A DNA stretch of 64,000 bases from Acanthaster planci (GCF_001949145.1 NW_019091373.1:2170987-2234986), one strand, 5' to 3'. Numbered from the stretch's first letter, positions 20,143 to 34,673 are shown. The notes: generated by a model not told the origin, from the sequence alone. Program-made: numbers and translations.

Positions 20143-23100
20143 AGAAGTTCTGTATTTTTCTTTCTGCTGATGCTTTCCTGCCCAAAAATCCAATTTTTGA
20201 GAAAAACTTCTTCTTAACCAACCTGCTGACACTATTACAGTGAAATCTGCCCAATTCAAGAACATAAACGATGTAAACATGTGATTCATTGTCCCTCCAC
20301 AGAATATCTCATGGACTAAGGTAGTACCAGTGTGGATGTACAACCTCGTACCCAGTGACCATATGGTGGAAATGACACTTTCAAGTGCACCAAACTCAAG
20401 GTAATGTTTGCTGTGGGGTACATCACTCATACCATGGCCAACACCGCTCGTATTCTTGCAATCTGGTACGTGTGAGTTTGTGGCACGTCACATGATTGAT
20501 TCTTGACCCCCCCAAATTGTAACCTAGTATGGTGGTATAACAATTTCATCAGTGTTTTAGAGAGACAGCAATTTGCAATTTCTTTTGTTTTTCTCAACAA
20601 ACATGACTATCAGTACTGCTTACTACAGATAATCATCATATGTTGCCTCCCCCAATACAAATTTGTTAATATGTCTTTCCGGAAACGGTTTTATTTCACA
20701 TAATTTTCTAATCAACACAAAATACAATGGAACAGTCACTCTGCTATCTTTTGGACATTTGTCATTTCAGTTTCACCTCGAATGATTGAATCCCATTCTG
20801 GTGGTGTAATGGACAAGGCTACAGTAGTATTAATTGGGGTTTAAATTAAAAAGGCATCACGATGAACTTTCCAAGAGGGTCATGCACTGGTTTCCAGGAA
20901 GGAGCGTCTTTGTTAGACTGTCAGTTTATATTAGTAGCCATCAAATGCAGGTACAGGTTACCATCAACAGGAGGGCACAACTGTGTGGTGGAAGACTCAG
21001 ACTGCACTGGTTACGGCAGTGGATGGGAGCCTTAGAGGTCGAGTTCGGGCGGCCTGTTCTTGACATGGGTTTCGCGTTCTCGCGCTCGNTTTTCAAAATG
21101 GCTTACAAAACTGGAGACAATGGAAAGTTTCGCACAATTAACATCAATAATTTTCCATGACAGATATGATTTTTTTAATGGAAAAGATGTAAGCTAAAAC
21201 ATTAACTTTCAAAGAATGTACAAGGACGCCCTCATGTGGCATGTTGCTTGCATGCTACAAGTAACTAGTAGCGATAATCGGTTGTACATTCTCAGTGTTC
21301 GAGTGGCCGACCCACAAATAACAATTTGAGCTGTTCCTGAACATACGAGAAGAAGCTGCCCGAACTCAGCCAGAAAGTCTACCTGGTCTTGTACCTTGAA
21401 GTTTGGCCAAGACAACGTGCTCCGTGTTTAAATTATGCGGTCAAACATTTCTCTTGCATCACGAACTAATCAGGATGGAATTCCTCACTAGCACGGATAA
21501 TTCCTATGGCACACAATACTTCCGATCGGAAAAGTTTCAGTTTCTTCCTTTTTATTAAGAGCTCGATCTGGGAAACCTTTCCGTTGTTCAAACTAATCAG
21601 GGGACAATCTTAACACATTTAATTACACAGGATTGCAGACTGGTATGACCACGCAGATGGCTTCACGCAGCGATTTCCGATTCATCTCATGCCTATCCAA
21701 TGAGACAACAACACAAGACTTGGGCAGACACAACATGCCTACATAAGCCTGACTGGCATATCCAGGTTAGTGTGAAAGATAACTTAATGAACTGAAATTG
21801 CTGCAGGGTGACGACTCCACGCAGCAGTTTCACTTTGCACACCAATTAAAAAAAAAAAAAGAAAGGCTAACAAACACAAGCCGACCAGAAACAAGTTCTT
21901 ATGACACTCAAGTGAATGGAAAGTTTCATTTCTTGGAGTGAACTCCAGTTGTTGGATTCAATCACGGAGAGCGGGCGAGGTCCCTGAACTCATGCTGATG
22001 AGCCTCCACAGCAAACGTGACGGCATGCCCGGTCATTAAACACACGCACCTGACATTGTTTAGTCTCTGTGGAAATGGCTTGGGTCAGGTACAAGTTTAC
22101 TCATACTGAAGAGCAAGTCACTCACAGTCAGACAAAAGATATGCACAGTGCCTGTAACACAAGACCAGTTAGAAAGAGAAAGCCATTTAGTCATCTGATT
22201 GCCAAACTGGTTAGCAGTTAGACAAAACATAAACTACTGACATTCATTTCAAGCTAAAGATGGCACAAAGTGAGCTGACCATGAATACACTTACAGCTTC
22301 ATACAAACACATGGATATCAATATAACCACACGCATCCCACATAGTTACGATTGAGAGTCAACTCGCTATCAGGAGCTATAAGATCAACTATCCATCCTC
22401 AATGTTAGATTTAACAAACTAGCAAACCAGCTAAACTCGGGCCAATGGCTGAAAAGCCGTTTGTCAACAACCTATCAACTCAAAATCATAGTACAAAGTA
22501 AACACCAACTACGCTTACAGCACAAGTAACTGAACCCACTCACAACTCAAGAGCTGATCAGATGTCAGTCTAACCACCCACCCACCCATCGACCATCTCA
22601 TCAACCCAATCACACCCACCAAAAACCAACCAACCAACCAACACAGGACAACCGAACAGCCCGTTCAAACACCCAACCATCTCTGCCAGCCATCTTTACA
22701 CTCAGTGTACCAACTCGGCCAGTGATGCAATCCCTATCATTTCTCATACAAACAAGCCCCATCCCTTCTCTGTACACCTAGCGCAGCACTAATTACTGGC
22801 CAGCAAGATGGCAAGCGAACTCCACTTGAACTTCTCCCTGCCAACAAACCTCCTGTCGCAAGATGACAACATCATGGACAGCCGGAACGCTGCGTGTCAA
22901 GACCGCACAGATGCAAGGCTTGTGCCTTCAACAACACCCACATTCATCTCTAGAACGGTGCCTCTGCTCCAATGTGTCTTCCTGGCAGATAAGACTGACA
23001 CCTTAAGGGGGGGGGGGCAATGGGAGATTTTTCCCCCTTGTTTTGCAATTGGAGATTATTCTAGAATAGATCAGTCTTAATGTCAGTCAACTGTACATGA

Positions 23101-26100
23101 ATGCTCAGAGTTCATTGTACTGGTATCTTGAAACCATTGGATACATTATATACTAATTACAGAAAACTACTGACCGCTGTTGTTACAGATTGTTGGAGAG
23201 CTGGAGTTTGGTTAAGGTCTCAAGTTAAACGTGCAAACAGTGTCCCTGTGCAAAACACCTTTACATTTTTCCATAAAGTAAACTTCTACAGGCAACTAGA
23301 ATTTTGAAGCAAATGCACACCTAAAACAATCCCAAATCAGAACAACAAAATGAAGCAACACAAGACTCCCTGAAGAAAGACTCTGAAAAATAAAGAGATA
23401 AATAAATGTAAGCCCCTTCAGAGCAGTGGAAATGGGCCACAAAGTATGAAATAAACTGACAGGCCATCTGGCCAAAGAGAGGAGAGACAAGAGAACCAGG
23501 GAAGACTAAGAAAGCAGGTTAATAAAGGTCAACAGAGATTCACAGGCAGGCTAACTGATGTTGACAGCGTTGATGGATAGGTTATTTGTCTGTGCTGGAA
23601 CACAGGAGGTGAGAAGGTCATCCTCAGTCAGACCATCACTGCACCCAAAGATGCCTTGCCAGCCTCTGCCAGGCCAGGCACACAAGAGTGAGATGGGTGA
23701 AATCCAAATCCATCACGAGCCTAGATGGATGGAGACAGTCCAAACCAGGACAGAATCGAGTTTGGACTTCCTCAGTCGAGAAACAAGAATTGCCCTGCCC
23801 GGTTATAATCTGGTCAGCCAAAATATTCAGCGCTTAACTGGATGAAGCAACACCATGCTGACTTCAGCCGGTAAACGACAGCACCAACGTACTTGGAAAT
23901 TTCAAACATGCGGCAAGTTTTTGCTGAGATGAGCCCCCAGATACCAAGTCAAAACCTCATTAACACTTGAGACCCCATCATTAAGGTTGACTGGTGGGAC
24001 GGGAGCATTGAACAAGAAAGTATGCAGGAGGCCAATGACTTTCAAGTACTAAGACATGTTACAGATACTGTCTGCTTCTTTTTCTACAGTCATAATTTTT
24101 GCTTTAGAATACTTTGATTTGGAACTTCAAAGTGACATCAGTTCTGAAGAACCAGTGACACATTCAGTGGGAATGAGGAATTGCTTTGTCATCATTACTG
24201 AGAAGAAAATTTAGATGGACAAAGGGTAAGACTGGACTATCCATGAACTCTGTGATTCGGTCCAGAAATGCATCTATTTCCAAAAATCTATGTCCCTCTA
24301 CTTGGATGTTTAGCATTTGGGACATGAAGGCACAAGGATCACTCCATAAATTACCCATTCACACACGTCTGTGTCAGCATATGCATGGACCTCTATCCTT
24401 CCTGTTTTGTTCACACAAACGTTTTTGAAGACCTCCCGTGTATTTCACATGATCACTACCTTCAAGTCCTTATGTACTCCATTATTCAATGTTCACCATT
24501 TCAATGTGTACACACCAATATATACATGCATACCTTTACGTTGCTACCTAGGAAGGACATCTCCCTATTGTTGCACAGGTAAGAAATCTCACTGAAAATG
24601 CTTAGTTTTCTGGCACTGTGAATACTCTCACCAGCTCGATTTTTTGTTGATGTTTTCTTTGACTGTTCTTTCTTTTGCTACAAATAACAAAAAACTGTTT
24701 TTCAAATACCTGTAGGATGAAATCTTGTGTGAACCGGCCTAGTTGATACAAGGTTTTGTCACAACCTGCATTACAGGAACCGCTTTTGCTCCTTGGTCCA
24801 CACTAGGTATAAGTTGATACACACATACATACAAGCCCAAATCAGAAACAATGACAACCTCAAGGCACAGTACATGTGCCTCTTACCTCAACCAAAATAG
24901 CCCTTGGTGAGAAACAGAGAGCTCCCATTTGTCCCCGGAAATGCAACTGGAGATAAAGTGAACGGTCATGCGGGTAGAAAAACATACAATTTTCAGTGTC
25001 ACACAGGCTTCTGGTTTTCGATTTCCACAAATTTATTTCATATTTTAAAGGAACATCCTTAGATTGTCTCCATCACACTCTTTTTTTGGATAGCTAACTC
25101 CTCCCTTCAAGTATCATCCTGGCGCAGTAGTGCCCACAGCCAAGTACACACACCACAGGAGATAACTGCATTGCTGAAAAGCATCGTGGTCACGCAACTC
25201 GGCTGACAAATAAATCTATACATGTACATTCATTAGCTGAAACAAAATGTACTTTGTGCTTTTGTCGGTTTTCATTCTCGGTTGACAAGGACCAAAGTCC
25301 AGCCACATTAATTACTTCTTATACATTTTGCTGAACGTACACGTGTACAAGTATTTCACTTTAAAAACCTCAGTTTGTGTTATGGAGTGGCTCCACCTGG
25401 ATTGGGCTGGTTTTTGAATACATTTGCATAACAATCAGGAAAGATAATTGTGATGAATTATTCACTGTGCCTACTTGGTTTTTTTTTCAACCTGGTAACC
25501 TGCTTCATTAGCACTTTTGATAGGCTAGCTTGCATGTGCGTGATAAGGTACCGGTATGCTGTTGAGAGGGGATCACTGTGACTGACAGAGAGAGAAAGGG
25601 GGGGGGGAGGGTGGAAAGCAAAGCGGTTGAAGGTCTGGTCAAGGGCACTCGTAGTAAATGTGTCTGCATGAAAACCAGGAGTGACCTGTGCTCACCAGTC
25701 CCTACATCTCTGGTATATGCTAAGCAGGCAGTTCCATGCTTATGGTTGCCCTTAACTGTATACTAGTTAAGCTTGGAATTTTATCTCACGAAAATTCCAA
25801 AAGTAATACATACACACAAACCCCAATTTTTAAACTAATCCCAAATAAGTCTACACAGTTTTCTGAGGCATGACATGTTTACTGATTTATTACTGTGCTG
25901 ATTTAATTTGATGAACATAAAACTTTTGTAGTTGGGATTGGTGGATAACAAACTAAACTTCATTAGAAACAGCGGAAGAACTTCAACTGTCCGTTCACAA
26001 CGTGCAGAATTCTGATCAGCCAGATTTGGTTAATTACTGTTTAACTACACTCATTTTCCGTCTACACTCCATCAAGCCCAGGGTGTGCAGGTTGAGCATG

Positions 26101-26643
26101 GTAGGAAAGGCCAACAAATGCCTATATTATTCAGAACAATTGCACAACAGAGGTCTGCCATCATTTTCACGACTCCTTTTATGAGCATGTGGCATATTTC
26201 TCTACATTTTTTTTCCCCCAGAAAAGGACTGCATTGGAACATGGGCCATCTTACCGGCCTAGTGGGGGTGGTGTTGGCAAGCGCCATGCCTGCACGGGGA
26301 GACTGCGTGTGCCTGGCACACGACACACAGCATTTGGGGCACCATATCTCATATATCATGTCACTGAATATCATATTTTGATAAGGCCAGTCAAAAATAA
26401 ATTGCTGTTTGCCACAGGCTATTGCGTTGAGGCGTATGTTACAACGAAGCAGTGCTAACTAATGTGATGTGTCAGCTTTGATGATTTCAAAGGGAAACTG
26501 TGTTGTTGAAACACATTCTCTTGCAATTAGTTTTGAAAAGGGAACAAAGAGAGCAACTGCAGGGGATGTGAGTGTTGTAAGTTCTTAAACAATTAGGTGC
26601 AGATCTACACGTACAACAGTAGTCTTAACATGAAGATAATAGG
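20143..26643. other. Gene-free stretch with a strongly A/C-rich segment
   Basis: I see no supported gene. One ambiguous base lies at 21089. From about 22140 to 22800 the + strand is strikingly rich in A and C and poor in G, ending in CCACCCACCC and CCAACCAACC runs (22575-22645). A CTCF-like motif on the minus strand lies at 21225-21239. G-runs occur near 22987 and 25598. Open frames on both strands at 26072-26381 match nothing I know. Confidence 0.4.
22140..22800 (-). other. Strand-asymmetric A/C-rich segment
   Basis: Several consecutive 60-base lines here have about 20 or more A, 15 or more C and fewer than 10 G. Lasting skew of this sort can mark a transcribed strand (here the minus strand, which would be T/G-rich) or a degraded simple repeat. 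No coding frame is evident. Confidence 0.35.
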
Positions 26644-26903
26644 AGCTTGTGCACATTTAGTTGAAAATTGGCTGTGTATATTCAGCTGAAAATTGGATAT
26701 CCCTAGTGATGGAAAGTATATGTGCACATTGCACTGACATGAAAAATGTATGCACACTAAGATAAAATTTGGATGTGCACATTGAGATGAAAATCGGTTG
26801 TGTGCAATACAGCTGAAAATCGGTTGTGCCCATTGTGATGAAAATCGTGTACACCGAGATAAAAATTGGATGTGCACATTGAGATGAAAAGTGGTTGTGC
26901 CGA
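26644..26903. repeat. Diverged tandem array of about 30-bp units
   Basis: Units of the form TGTGCACATTGAGATGAAAA followed by TCGGT or TTGGA repeat about nine times with substitutions and small indels. On the minus strand they translate to recurring FSSQCAHPIF-like phrases. This is a by-product of the repeat, not a protein. It is a minisatellite, old enough to have diverged. Confidence 0.8.
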
Positions 26904-29093
26904 ATGTTCCCATGCAGATCTCCCACACACTAGCTTTCATGATTACATGCATGCTGCCTATTATCATCGCCTACTGCAGCGATGAAAAAACTGCAATGGA
27001 GTGCTCAGAGTAATGAACCACAAGATGACATTCCATTGTGAGTTGCCCTTCCATTAGGGCCACTTCTGGCCATTATTTGGTACATGTATTAGGCATAAAG
27101 ACATGCCTTACCATTTGTATGGACAATTAAAGCTACTTGGAGATGTGCTTTTCAGGAAATGTGTGTGTGGACGATGATCTTAGTTTCTAAAATGCTCCAA
27201 AAAGGGCAAAACTTGTGAAGCTACAATAGTGCTTAACCAGGTGCCAAATGTTATTATATTTCTGGCAATTTTTTTCCCCGAAATTTGAATACAAAGATCA
27301 TTTGTCTGAGTACAATAGAATTGAAACCTGGGAAAACCTACTTCAAGTGTCAATTGGTATGCGTACCTTTAGAAAGGTTTGTGACTTTGGCACAATGGGC
27401 AATTTCAGGTGAATTGTGAAATGGACAGATACTGAAACCAGCCTTCAAGAACCATTTCAGTTTGTGGGGAAAAAATCCCTAAAATGACCATTAAAAGTTG
27501 ATTAACACCTGATCCCAGCTATCAAGCCTACTTTAATCATGCCGGCAACCAATAAGAAAAAAAAGTAGAAATTGAGATAACTCATTAGTATAATTATAGC
27601 ACACCTGTTATTTTAACAAGTGATTGAGGTGTTGAAGCAATAGCATTGGAGCGGAAACCCGTAGCTCAAAATGCACTGAGAGACAAGAAATGGTCACTCT
27701 GTCAAAGCAATTTCTGGCTCTTCACTCACTGCTGTTTCATTAAAGCAACTCCAAGTTCACTCACCCTGCCTGTGATGTACATAACGAGTCACAGGCTTAC
27801 CTGGGAGAGAAATGAACTTCAAACTCCTAGGAACAAGTGTAGAGATCTCATCACTGTCTTGTTAAGCACACATGGTTGCCTCGTCTTACTTGATTTTCAT
27901 TTAAATTCAGGTTGAATGATAATTCTCTGTGAATGACTCATTTTGAAATGCCTCTTCAGAGCAAGTTAACACACAATTAATCAAACTGAATTCTGAAAAT
28001 GTAAAATAGTTGGCTCACTTGATGGACTGAGGTTACTGTCAAGTAGAGGATGGGATTTACTTGAGAATGTTTACATGTACATCAGGGTCTGTATTTCAAG
28101 CAAACCATTATCGAAAGTGTTCGCACATACCATATCCATTCTCCAGAGTAAGTGCCATTTTGAAATGCTATACGTTAGGCTGGTCATTTATTGAAAAGAA
28201 TTGTGTCTTGTTTGAGGTGATGCAATTTAAATCAGGAAATCGTTCTAGACTGCTCGGCATCACATGTCCCACAAATGAGGCAATATATCAAACAGAATCA
28301 GTTGTGAAACTGTGTTATGTTCTGATGCAAACAAGTTCTTCTTCTGCAACCAAACGTTCCTGTCCAGTGGCACAGGAAATAGCAACCATGAAATAGTACC
28401 TCTTAAAAGGAATTCAGTTGCACAACTTGTGCAATTTAGGAAGCTAAATTCCTCTTGTAGCAGAGCCATTCATTTTTAAAAGTCTAGATGATAGATGTAA
28501 TTAGAATATGCAATGGCACTTTGATCAAACATTGAGAACAATCGATTTGATCTGGAGAGGGAGGAGATTGAACTACTTTTGAGGAGTTAACGCCAGTGAG
28601 TTTTGGGACCAAACATATTTTTTAAAAGAAATTTTATATTTCCGAAGCAAAGAATGGTTTGTATCATTTGTAACAAGTTTGCAGGACACTGGCACTGAGA
28701 TGACAAGGAAAGATGACTAAGGACACTACCAAAATGAATGAGACCAGCTCTTGGGTTGAAATCGGTATCAGACTTTTAATTCATCATTTGAATCGGTATA
28801 CATGTACATGTACATAAATCTAACATTCTGCAGTTCTGTTCTGGCTATGATGTGTGTACATTACACGTTAATGACCTTATGTTGGAAATACAAGTATGTG
28901 AACAAATCATGTTGCCACACAGCATTGGATACTATTCAGTTTACAACATTTTGTGATTTTTCGTCTTCTTGAATATTTCTCAGGATAAATTACATCACCC
29001 ACATTTACTCTGTGATTTTCCTTGTTCCTGGCTAAGTAAAGTAGAAACTTCTCACGTCTGACAGCATCTGAGGTATGACTGTGATTAATTAGT
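26904..29093. other. Gene-free stretch
   Basis: I see nothing beyond AT-rich unique sequence and scattered TACATGTA palindromes (for example two overlapping at 28798-28812). Confidence 0.4.
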
Positions 29094-29255
29094 GCGATTC
29101 ACAATAGTGCGCCTCCAAGAGTTTGCAATGCATTGACCAATCACAGTGCGCGAAACCTGTCGACCCAATGCGCATTTGGAAAGGGTCGACAGATTTCGTG
29201 TACTATAATTTGTCAACGAGTTGCGATCTTTTGGAGGCCCACCATTGCGAATCGC
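29094..29255. mobile_element. MITE-like fold-back element, 162 bp
   Basis: The left end GCGATTCACAATAGTGCG and the complemented right end GCGATTCGCAATGGTGGG match, and the pairing continues through GCCTCCAA, TTGAC and CTGTCGACCC to the centre (about 29157-29192). The whole element is thus one long imperfect hairpin with an intact CTGTCGACCC core. I could not define a target-site duplication, so the superfamily is open. It is richer in CpG than its surroundings. Confidence 0.65.
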
Positions 29256-32200
29256 CTTTATCAGTGCAGTATTTGAACATTTCACTGAATATAAAAAAAT
29301 AATGCATTTTAATTTGTTACAGCTTCTACATTTTAACCTCCAAATCTCATCGTCAGAAAACGGCATTCCCAACTGGGACATACTCAACAACAGAAACTAG
29401 GGCCTGGGATTGCAGCTGTTAAAATAACAAGACCTTCCGAAAAATTTCTGGGCACCACTGTCTCCAAACATGCCCAATGTGCTTGCAACATTCCTCATCT
29501 TTCAGTGTGTCCGAATATTTTGCCCGGTGACTTACAGGCATAGCTCGTAAAAAGATATGGAGGAGGGTTCCTTGTTCAACTACTGATGAACTCGGGAGGA
29601 AATCACCACAATGGTGGCGTTTTCTGAAGAGTGAGACAGCACCCAGCCCCAGATGACATATGCAAGCAGTAAGCAAAAAATATTTAGCGTGAATGAAATC
29701 TTCAAACTATCAGTCAGCTACATGTACATGCAAGAGCCAACCGAAAGCAAAGAAAAAATACATCTGAAATCATGTATGTCATTTTCTAACTCAAAGCCAA
29801 GCAACAGGGGTAGAGCATATCAAAAGAAAAGTGAGGAAGAAAGCGTATTTGAATTCTCACTTTTGTAACTATCATCTGCACAACGTACAAAAAAAACCCT
29901 AAAACAAATCAGAAAAACAAACAAACAGACCTCCGTATTTATTAAATTAATATATCTTCTGTCAGTCAAACGGAGGCACTAGTTACCTATTTATCATGAC
30001 AATGTTACTTTGTACAAAGTTTCAACAGTGCAGAACAATGAATAGTCACATTAAAAAAAAGGGGGAGAAGTCAATCACTTCTTTCTCTCAAAAGTTAAAC
30101 TTTCAAAATCACTGGATGTAGGCGTAATTCATCTTCCATTGATTCACTTTAGAAATAAGAAACGCCATTCACTTTATTGATATATGTGATGACATTACAC
30201 CAAGCTCATGACATCTGGGCACCACAAATCATTTCCTTGAACACTGACAAGAGATGCCTGTCTGGCAGACAGACTGAAGTCCATCTAATATCCATTCTGG
30301 GGGCTAGTTCAAATTTGATCTTTCTCCGCGGAGCCAGCTGTGCCAATGTCTGGGACCCAACCAACACCTCTGACCATTACTGATCGGTGAAACAGTTTTT
30401 GTCGGCAGATCATCCCAACTTCAAACGACGGCCAGGAAGGTTGCGCAGAGTTCAGAGAGTTGTTCAACCCTTTGATCTTTTCACGATGGTGCAGGGACTA
30501 AGATTTTCTTTTTCCGCGAGGGCTGCAAATCAACGGGCTGGATCCAAGCTGGGTCTGGTACCCGTTGCTGGCTCTGATATAACATGCTTAATGACAGGGT
30601 CAAGCACCGTTTCTCAAAGTGGAGGGATGATGGAAAAAGACCCCACCAAAGAATTATTTACCAACAACAAACACAATGTGAATTTAGCGGTCCACAACAA
30701 GTGCAACTCCTAAACTCGTCCAAGCTGAGGAGCTTTTCTGTCTTTACCTAAGCAGCATAAGCTCAAACCATTGTGCAGTGACCAAGTGGATCATATCACC
30801 AAGCAAGGGAGCACCTTTTCATATAACGACCTTAAAAAAAACATCTGGGTTAGAGAAACAATCGCAGGATGATTACTAGCGCATGTAGTGCACACAAGAT
30901 ATTAGGGATGCTTAAGGCACAAACAGCGTGTCAATCAACCCAGATTCTGGGAAACTGGTTGGGGTGATTCGGGAAGAGATTTGCTGTAAGTGTTGGGGAT
31001 TTGTCACCTGGAGATAAGACCGTTAGAATTTTCATGGCTAAATGGAAAACAGGAAACAAAATTGATTGAGAAAATATGTGGCCAGGAAGTAACAGACATT
31101 AATAAGCTGAGCGGAATGGAAGATAGTACCAGCTAGCACATGGCATCACTGTCCCTACCTTTGTTGAACAAGAGGAACAACATTTCCTGTTGAAAGAAAT
31201 TACTTACAAATCAAATATTCCGGAAAAAAATCATTCTTTTCATTTCAGATTAGAGTGACTTTCGTTATTCAGTCTGGTTCCAAAGATGTGCCCATGTTTA
31301 AACCTATTAAAAAAATCACACTTAGGTACCCGACTAGACCAACTGCCTTACAGGAAAAAACACTGTGATTGATTAACTGATTAATAATGTAGCCGTTCTG
31401 ATGAGTGGCAGTGACCTTTGTCTAAAATGCTTTTTGAAGTCTGTGGTCACATTCAAACCATTCATGCAAAGTGGTCATCATCACCTCTTAAACCACACAC
31501 CCACAGTAACACAAGTGTGGTCTGAGAAACGTTGTAGTACTGGATTCCAGTCTCAAAAGTAACAAGAGCCGGTAACTGGTATTCCAGTGGTGTGTGGGTG
31601 GCATTGCCAAGGGAATGGTTCTGCACGAAATGGCCAAACAGCCCGCGGTTTTTAGCTGGGAAAGAGAGATTACTCCAAGTTCAAATGACACCAATATTAA
31701 AGTTGATTTTGTGGGCCCGAGTGTCATTTTATGCTACAACAACACAACATTTGTTTGCAAAACTTAATGGGCGCAATGGAGCGCATGAATTCGCTGAAGG
31801 CAGACAGGTTTCACTTCAAGGAAACAAAAATGAACAACAGCACAAATTGTGTGAGTGGTTCTGGGCAGATTGAAGTTTTCAGTTTGGCTATATACACTCC
31901 ACAGTAAAACTGGATCCTGGCACTGCAAAAATGAGTAGGAATGGAAAGAGGAAATTTTTCATCACAAATTCATTAGGAGCACAGGTTTCCTTATCCGTGT
32001 TACTGGCCTACACTTCTACAAATCTATTTTAACAAGGGTGTGATTGTGGCAGAAACTTTCTTCAAATCTGAAGGGCTCAAGGCATCGTTTCTGGCCTCCA
32101 ACTGATACCATTTTGGGTGGCTTGTGGCTCACTTCAATATGCAGGATCTTGTGAGTCTTCAAAATAATGCCATGCCTTAGAATTGGGAGTGAAATCGAGC

Positions 32201-33908
32201 GTGAAGTTTTGGGGATGAAAAAAGAGAAGACTTTGAGGATCAAACCTTGCAACCCTCTCACCTACAAAACTGGGGTGATTGGGGAGGGGTGGACAGTAGC
32301 TGAGTTTTCCAGCTTTTTGTTACCAGTCATCTGTGACCTACATGTAGCCAGTTTTCTGTTTTCAGTGGGAGATACTCAGTGATGCAATGTACTCAAGATG
32401 ATCACTACGCAGCTGCGTGTCTGATTTATCTCTGTCTCTGGTTGCTGCGTTAGATAGCCTTGCAGGACTGCAGGTGGATCCGTTACAAAGGCCTGGTGAT
32501 GAAGACGCTGATGACGACAATGATGATTATCATGGTGATAATGGTGGCGGTGGTGAGTACTGACGCTGGCCAAAGGCGGATGGAGCAAGATTTCACCACC
32601 CCGTCCATTTATGCTCCAAATGTCCGGTACCACAGAGCCACTGGTGTCTCACTCTGAAACACTGTCTGACAAGAACTTTCCCGGCACTCTGCAAAGAAAG
32701 TTGGCATCAAAGAAAAACCAAAAATCCCCATTTAGATGCAATCAAATCAAGACTTCACCATGGAAATCCTACGACGCGACATTCTCGGGCTAAGTGGGGA
32801 GCTGGCATTGGCTCCGGATAACCTGCTACCTTAAAGTTAGTAGTATTTTTTAGAAATAGGGAACCTTGATCCAATAGAAAATAAACACTAACAAGTCCAA
32901 ATCTAAAAGGTGCAATGGAGGGGAGATAAAACATTGATCTTGGTGAAAGCAACTCCTGCTCTTCCTGATAAACATTTGGGTAATTGGTGACTCGCCATTG
33001 TCAAGGAAGAACACTGACTTCCTCAATAAGGAAATTAGAATTGACATGACATGTCCAGTTGAAGAGAGGGGAAAAGGAGCTCAGAGAAAAAGCAGTCTTG
33101 GCGGCAAGGGATGGAGACAAAACAATGAACAAGGAAAAGAGAAATTACAGTGTAGCCTGCAAGGCACCACGTTTTTCCCTTGGAGACCTTACCTAATCAA
33201 GGAATTATTAACAAACACAATTCAAAGCTGTGATTTTGGCTGGTAAGCAAATAGCTGTGTTTTAGAATCATTCCAAACTGACTTTGAGAATTAAGCCAAG
33301 AAACTGTCCGGAACCCTCCCTGAGCAATTCCTGACAAGTGTTCACCACAGTTCATGGGTACGATCACACCACTCGCCCTCCCAAAGTTTCACGCGTGGTC
33401 ACCTCTCTCCTCTTTGTAACAGCTACTATTTTCCCCACCCCAAACTCCTGACTCCTTGCCACATCAAAAGCCCATGAGTGGTACTCCTGCCCTTTCCTCC
33501 ACTTTCCCTTTCAGAAATTTAATGCCCTTGCTGCAAAGTCTCTTGAACTTCTTCAACACAGATGGTCCAATAGAGACCTTGTGCCCCAACTATACTCTAA
33601 AGCACACAGACCTAGTGTAATGCCAGGCACGTTTATTCTTAAATTTTACAGTTGAGTGGCCTGACAAAAGTACAAGTACAGTCATGCTTTCATTTGAAAT
33701 CCATTCAATCATCATTGATCTTATGTCTATTCTACCTCCTACTCACGATAATTACAAAGCTCAAATTTTGAAGAGTCAAAAATGTCCATTGTATGCTAAA
33801 AAAAATACTAATCAAGATGATTACAGGAAAAAAGGTTGAAATCAGCTTATTAAGAAGCTGGGGGCACGAATCACTAGTACTATTGGAATTAACAAGCCAA
33901 AATGGACT
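29256..33908. other. Gene-free stretch
   Basis: No supported gene. Open frames at 30387-30713 (+) and 31592-31873 (+) lack any family resemblance and splice context. No notable repeat was seen. Confidence 0.4.
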
Positions 33909-33943
33909 GAAATTAGCTAAAAGGCTGAATTCTCACACCCCTG
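33909..33943 (+). mobile_element. Fragment related to the 58975-59151 MITE
   Basis: These 35 bases align without gaps to 59117-59151, with 28 identities. Both begin GAAAT(C/T)AGCTAAAA and end CCCTG. It is the right end of the same short element family. I found no left end, so the copy is partial. Confidence 0.5.
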
Positions 33944-34673
33944 AAAAGTGATAATTCCCAACATTCCAATGCAAACTTCATGAAAAATACAGGGGAGAAT
34001 CCCTTATTCAAATGAGGAAAATCCCATTATGGAGGCTTGTTTCAAGCAGATTCCAGACACTTGAAGGCAGCTGATATGCCCAACAGTCAATATACAGTAG
34101 AATCCATCCTAGAATATGGAAATAGCTTTTTAACAACAAAATATGAATGTGCCAAGATAGTGTTCTTTGGACTTTGATAATGATGTATTGATGCAAACTT
34201 TGTAGAAAGAAAAATGACAAAACCTTCATGACAATATTTCAACTTGAAATTGAATGACTGGAGGTCCGAAGAGGAAGATGGCTGCATCAGACGAAATTGT
34301 AAGTAGTCTCTTGGCAACCACAAATTGTGGTGTCAGAAACATTTTTTAGTGCAACAATAATCTTTGCTAAATTGTGGCCGGAGATAGTCCAAAGTGAGAA
34401 GTCATCATAGTAATTAGAATGTACAATTGTGTGCGTTATTGTGATTGATTTTGTATATGGTTTGTTCATCAACAATCTACTGGCCAGAACGACAGTATAT
34501 TCGATCAAATTGAAGGTTGAACATTTGAATAATCAATTATTCTAATTGACTCAAAGCCTAATTCAACTCTATCCCTAGGATGGAGCCCCAAAATCAAGGA
34601 GTTGATCCTGGCCTATATTTACACCAGCCCATCAATACTTCCACCAAAGGATCTCCTTTTTCCAGAGAAACTC

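Noticed and set aside
20797-21045. tRNA-like phrase GGTGGTGTAATGG with a distant GGTCGAGTTC
   Set aside because: The two promoter-like boxes are over 200 bp apart and no cloverleaf can be drawn, so it is not called as a tRNA or SINE.
26072-26381. Open frames of about 100 codons on both strands
   Set aside because: No recognisable domain. Openness on both strands points to composition rather than coding.
26605-26967. 120-codon minus-strand frame with repeated FSSQCAHPIF-like phrases
   Set aside because: It is the translation of a 30-bp minisatellite, with no start context or splice sites.
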